DNA of 14,190 nucleotides from Fimbriimonadaceae bacterium. Its GTDB lineage: Bacteria; Armatimonadota; Fimbriimonadia; Fimbriimonadales; Fimbriimonadaceae. The notes beneath the pieces were generated by a model, which saw only the letters and a list, made by a program, of their open reading frames with translations, did not search any database and was not told the DNA's origin. The DNA lies in NCBI GenBank assembly GCA_025451715.1, contig JANWJY010000088.1, positions 1 through 14,190 of the forward strand, read 5' to 3'. Shown piece by piece: positions 12,915 through 14,190 of the stretch; positions within the stretch are counted from its first letter, which is position 1, and each line of letters opens with the position of its first letter. Both the position numbers and the translations under genes were made by a program.

Positions 12915-14190
12915 GCCACCACCTCCTGAAGTCGCGCCCTTTCCTCGGTTGGTCGCGGAACTCGGTCCACGCGCGCGGCATGCCGACCATCGGCAGCACT
13001 TTCAACCCCGCTTTCCAAAACATCGCGCTCTGCGCGCCGACTCCAAACCACTTCCACGTCGCGCTCGAGTTGCGCGTGTCTTGCGAGCGCAGCTTCAACA
13101 GCATGTCTGGGATCGGGATGTCGACCGGACACACGTCCTTGCACGCTCCGCACAACGACGACGCCTTCGCGAGCTGCCCCATCGCATCGATTCCTTCGAG
13201 CGCAGGCGCAAGCACCGCACCGAGCGGGCCTGGGTACACGTGTCCATACGCATGTCCAGATGAGCGTCGGTACACAGGACACACATTGAGGCACGCGCCG
13301 CACCGGATGCATCGCAGGATGTCGCGGTACTCGCCTTTCAAGACGCGCGAGCGACCGTTGTCGAGCAGGACGAGGTGCACCTCCGTCGGGCCGTCTCTTT
13401 CTTCGCGCCGAGGTCCGCTGATCATGTGCGTGTACACGGTCAGCCGCTGTCCCGTCGCTGAGCCCGCGAGAAGCCGCAAGAACAGCGCGAGGTCGCCCTC
13501 GGTCGGCAACACCTTCTCGATCCCCATCAGCGCGATGTGCACGCGTGGGGCGGTCGTCGAATACCTGTTGTTCCCTTCGTTCTCCACCAGAACGATGCGG
13601 CCAGTCGACGCGACGGCGAAGTTGACGCCGCTCACCCCAACGTCCGCCTTCATGAACTGCGAGCGCAGGTGCGACCGCGCCTGCATCGTCAGCTCCTCCG
13701 GCTCCTCGGTGTACGGCCCGAGCCCCTCGCGCTCGAACGACCGCGCGATCTGCCGTCTGTCCTTGTGGATGATCGGCGCGACGATGTGGCTCGGCGTGTC
13801 CTTGTCGATCTGGATCACGAACTCGCCAAGGTCGGTCTCGACCGGCGTGTGCCCCGCCTCGATGAGGTGCTTGTTGAGGTGGATCTCTTCGGTCGCCATC
13901 GACTTGGCCTTAACGACCGTCGCCCCGCCCGGCCCACATATCTCGAGGATGATCCGGTTCGCGCTCGCCGCGTCTTTCGCCCAGTGAACTTGGATCCCGT
14001 TTGCCGTGCAGCGCTCTTCGAGCTGCAAAAGCAGGTCGCGCAGGTTGTCGAGCACGTAAGACTTGATCGCGGCCGCTGTGGTCCGCGCCGCGTCGACGTC
14101 TTCGAACACGTCGGCCAGCGTGTTCGTCCGGTTGTTCGCAACGCGGATCGTCGAAGCGCGCACGCTCCGAACCGTGTCCTCGTCGAGCTC
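12901..14190 (-). CDS. lutB: LutB/LldF family lactate-oxidation iron-sulfur protein, 5' end outside window (partial)
   Basis: The frame stays open to the window edge; 429 residues are visible and only a short N-terminal piece is missing, since the family has about 470. The N-terminal LUD-like domain carries IKSYVLDNLRDLLLQLEERC, KAKSMATEEIHLN, ETDLGEFVIQ, PSHIVAPIIHKDR and VNFAVASTGRIVLVENEGNN. The C-terminal ferredoxin-like domain has a full CxxCxxCxxxCP cluster site (CIRCGACLNVCP, 13279-13311) and a second site CGACKDVCP (13129-13152) with three evident cysteines. It transfers electrons from lactate oxidation in the LutABC complex. GTG 14163 is in frame, but the reading continues upstream with family-like residues, so the true start is probably beyond the edge. 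lutA would be expected upstream. Confidence 0.93.
   Translation of the reverse strand, partial: ELDEDTVRSVRASTIRVANNRTNTLADVFEDVDAARTTAAAIKSYVLDNLRDLLLQLEERCTANGIQVHWAKDAASANRIILEICGPGGATVVKAKSMATEEIHLNKHLIEAGHTPVETDLGEFVIQIDKDTPSHIVAPIIHKDRRQIARSFEREGLGPYTEEPEELTMQARSHLRSQFMKADVGVSGVNFAVASTGRIVLVENEGNNRYSTTAPRVHIALMGIEKVLPTEGDLALFLRLLAGSATGQRLTVYTHMISGPRREERDGPTEVHLVLLDNGRSRVLKGEYRDILRCIRCGACLNVCPVYRRSSGHAYGHVYPGPLGAVLAPALEGIDAMGQLAKASSLCGACKDVCPVDIPIPDMLLKLRSQDTRNSSATWKWFGVGAQSAMFWKAGLKVLPMVGMPRAWTEFRDQPRKGRDFRRWWRGRS

Noticed and set aside
12854..13987. 377-codon plus-strand ORF opposite lutB
   Set aside because: Antisense to LutB with its iron-sulfur motifs; the product is Ser/Arg/Pro-rich with no recognisable domain.
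1..14190. tRNA, rRNA, CRISPR array, insertion sequence or phage genes
   Set aside because: No cloverleaf, rRNA-like block, regularly spaced repeats, terminal inverted repeats with a transposase, or integrase was seen; gene density leaves little free sequence.

Overview
The window is GC-rich, densely coded bacterial DNA from a diderm: it holds the end of an outer-membrane beta-barrel protein that terminates in phenylalanine. The gene mix (GH29 fucosidase with PA14, ABC sugar uptake without a local ATPase, RsrA-like anti-sigma, FlhG/MinD-like ATPase, LutBC) and the very short signal peptides would suit an Armatimonadota (Fimbriimonadia-like) or similar soil or freshwater lineage. That placement is an inference from style, not from a marker gene.

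Layout. (1) 1-666 (+): 3' part of a porin-like outer-membrane protein. (2) 678-2582 (-): an exported protein of unknown function, a Tat-exported intradiol dioxygenase and a DUF1801 protein. (3) 2690-7869 (+): a carbohydrate operon with a multidomain alpha-L-fucosidase, a short structured leader with a 12-codon ORF, a sugar-binding protein and two MalF/MalG-type permeases. Genes are coupled by a GTGA overlap or a strong Shine-Dalgarno. (4) 7866-9647 (-): a secreted metallophosphoesterase with an extra N-terminal Rossmann-like domain. It converges on the permease with interlocked stop codons (CTAG). (5) 9703-10514 (+): an ECF sigma factor and its cysteine-rich zinc anti-sigma factor, overlapping by GTGA. 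(6) 10516-12311 (-): a FlhG/MinD-like ATPase preceded by a coiled-coil protein ending in a GspE-N/MshEN-like domain. (7) 12372-14190 (-): lutC and the window-truncated lutB for lactate oxidation.

How it works together. The fucosidase would release fucose or trim fucosylated glycans outside the cell, and the ABC proteins would import the product using an ATPase encoded elsewhere. The sigma/anti-sigma pair looks like a thiol-responsive SigR/RsrA switch. The ATPase and coiled-coil pair looks like a polarity or number-control module for a pilus, flagellum or type II-like machine, with no machine genes beside it. Three genes preceded by intergenic DNA (fucosidase, sigma factor, metallophosphoesterase) lack a Shine-Dalgarno and carry a TANNNT box 10-12 nt before ATG, so they may have very short leaders. 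Operon-internal genes mostly carry strong GGAGG-type sites. I found no tRNA, rRNA, CRISPR array, insertion sequence or stretch over 300 bases without a gene.
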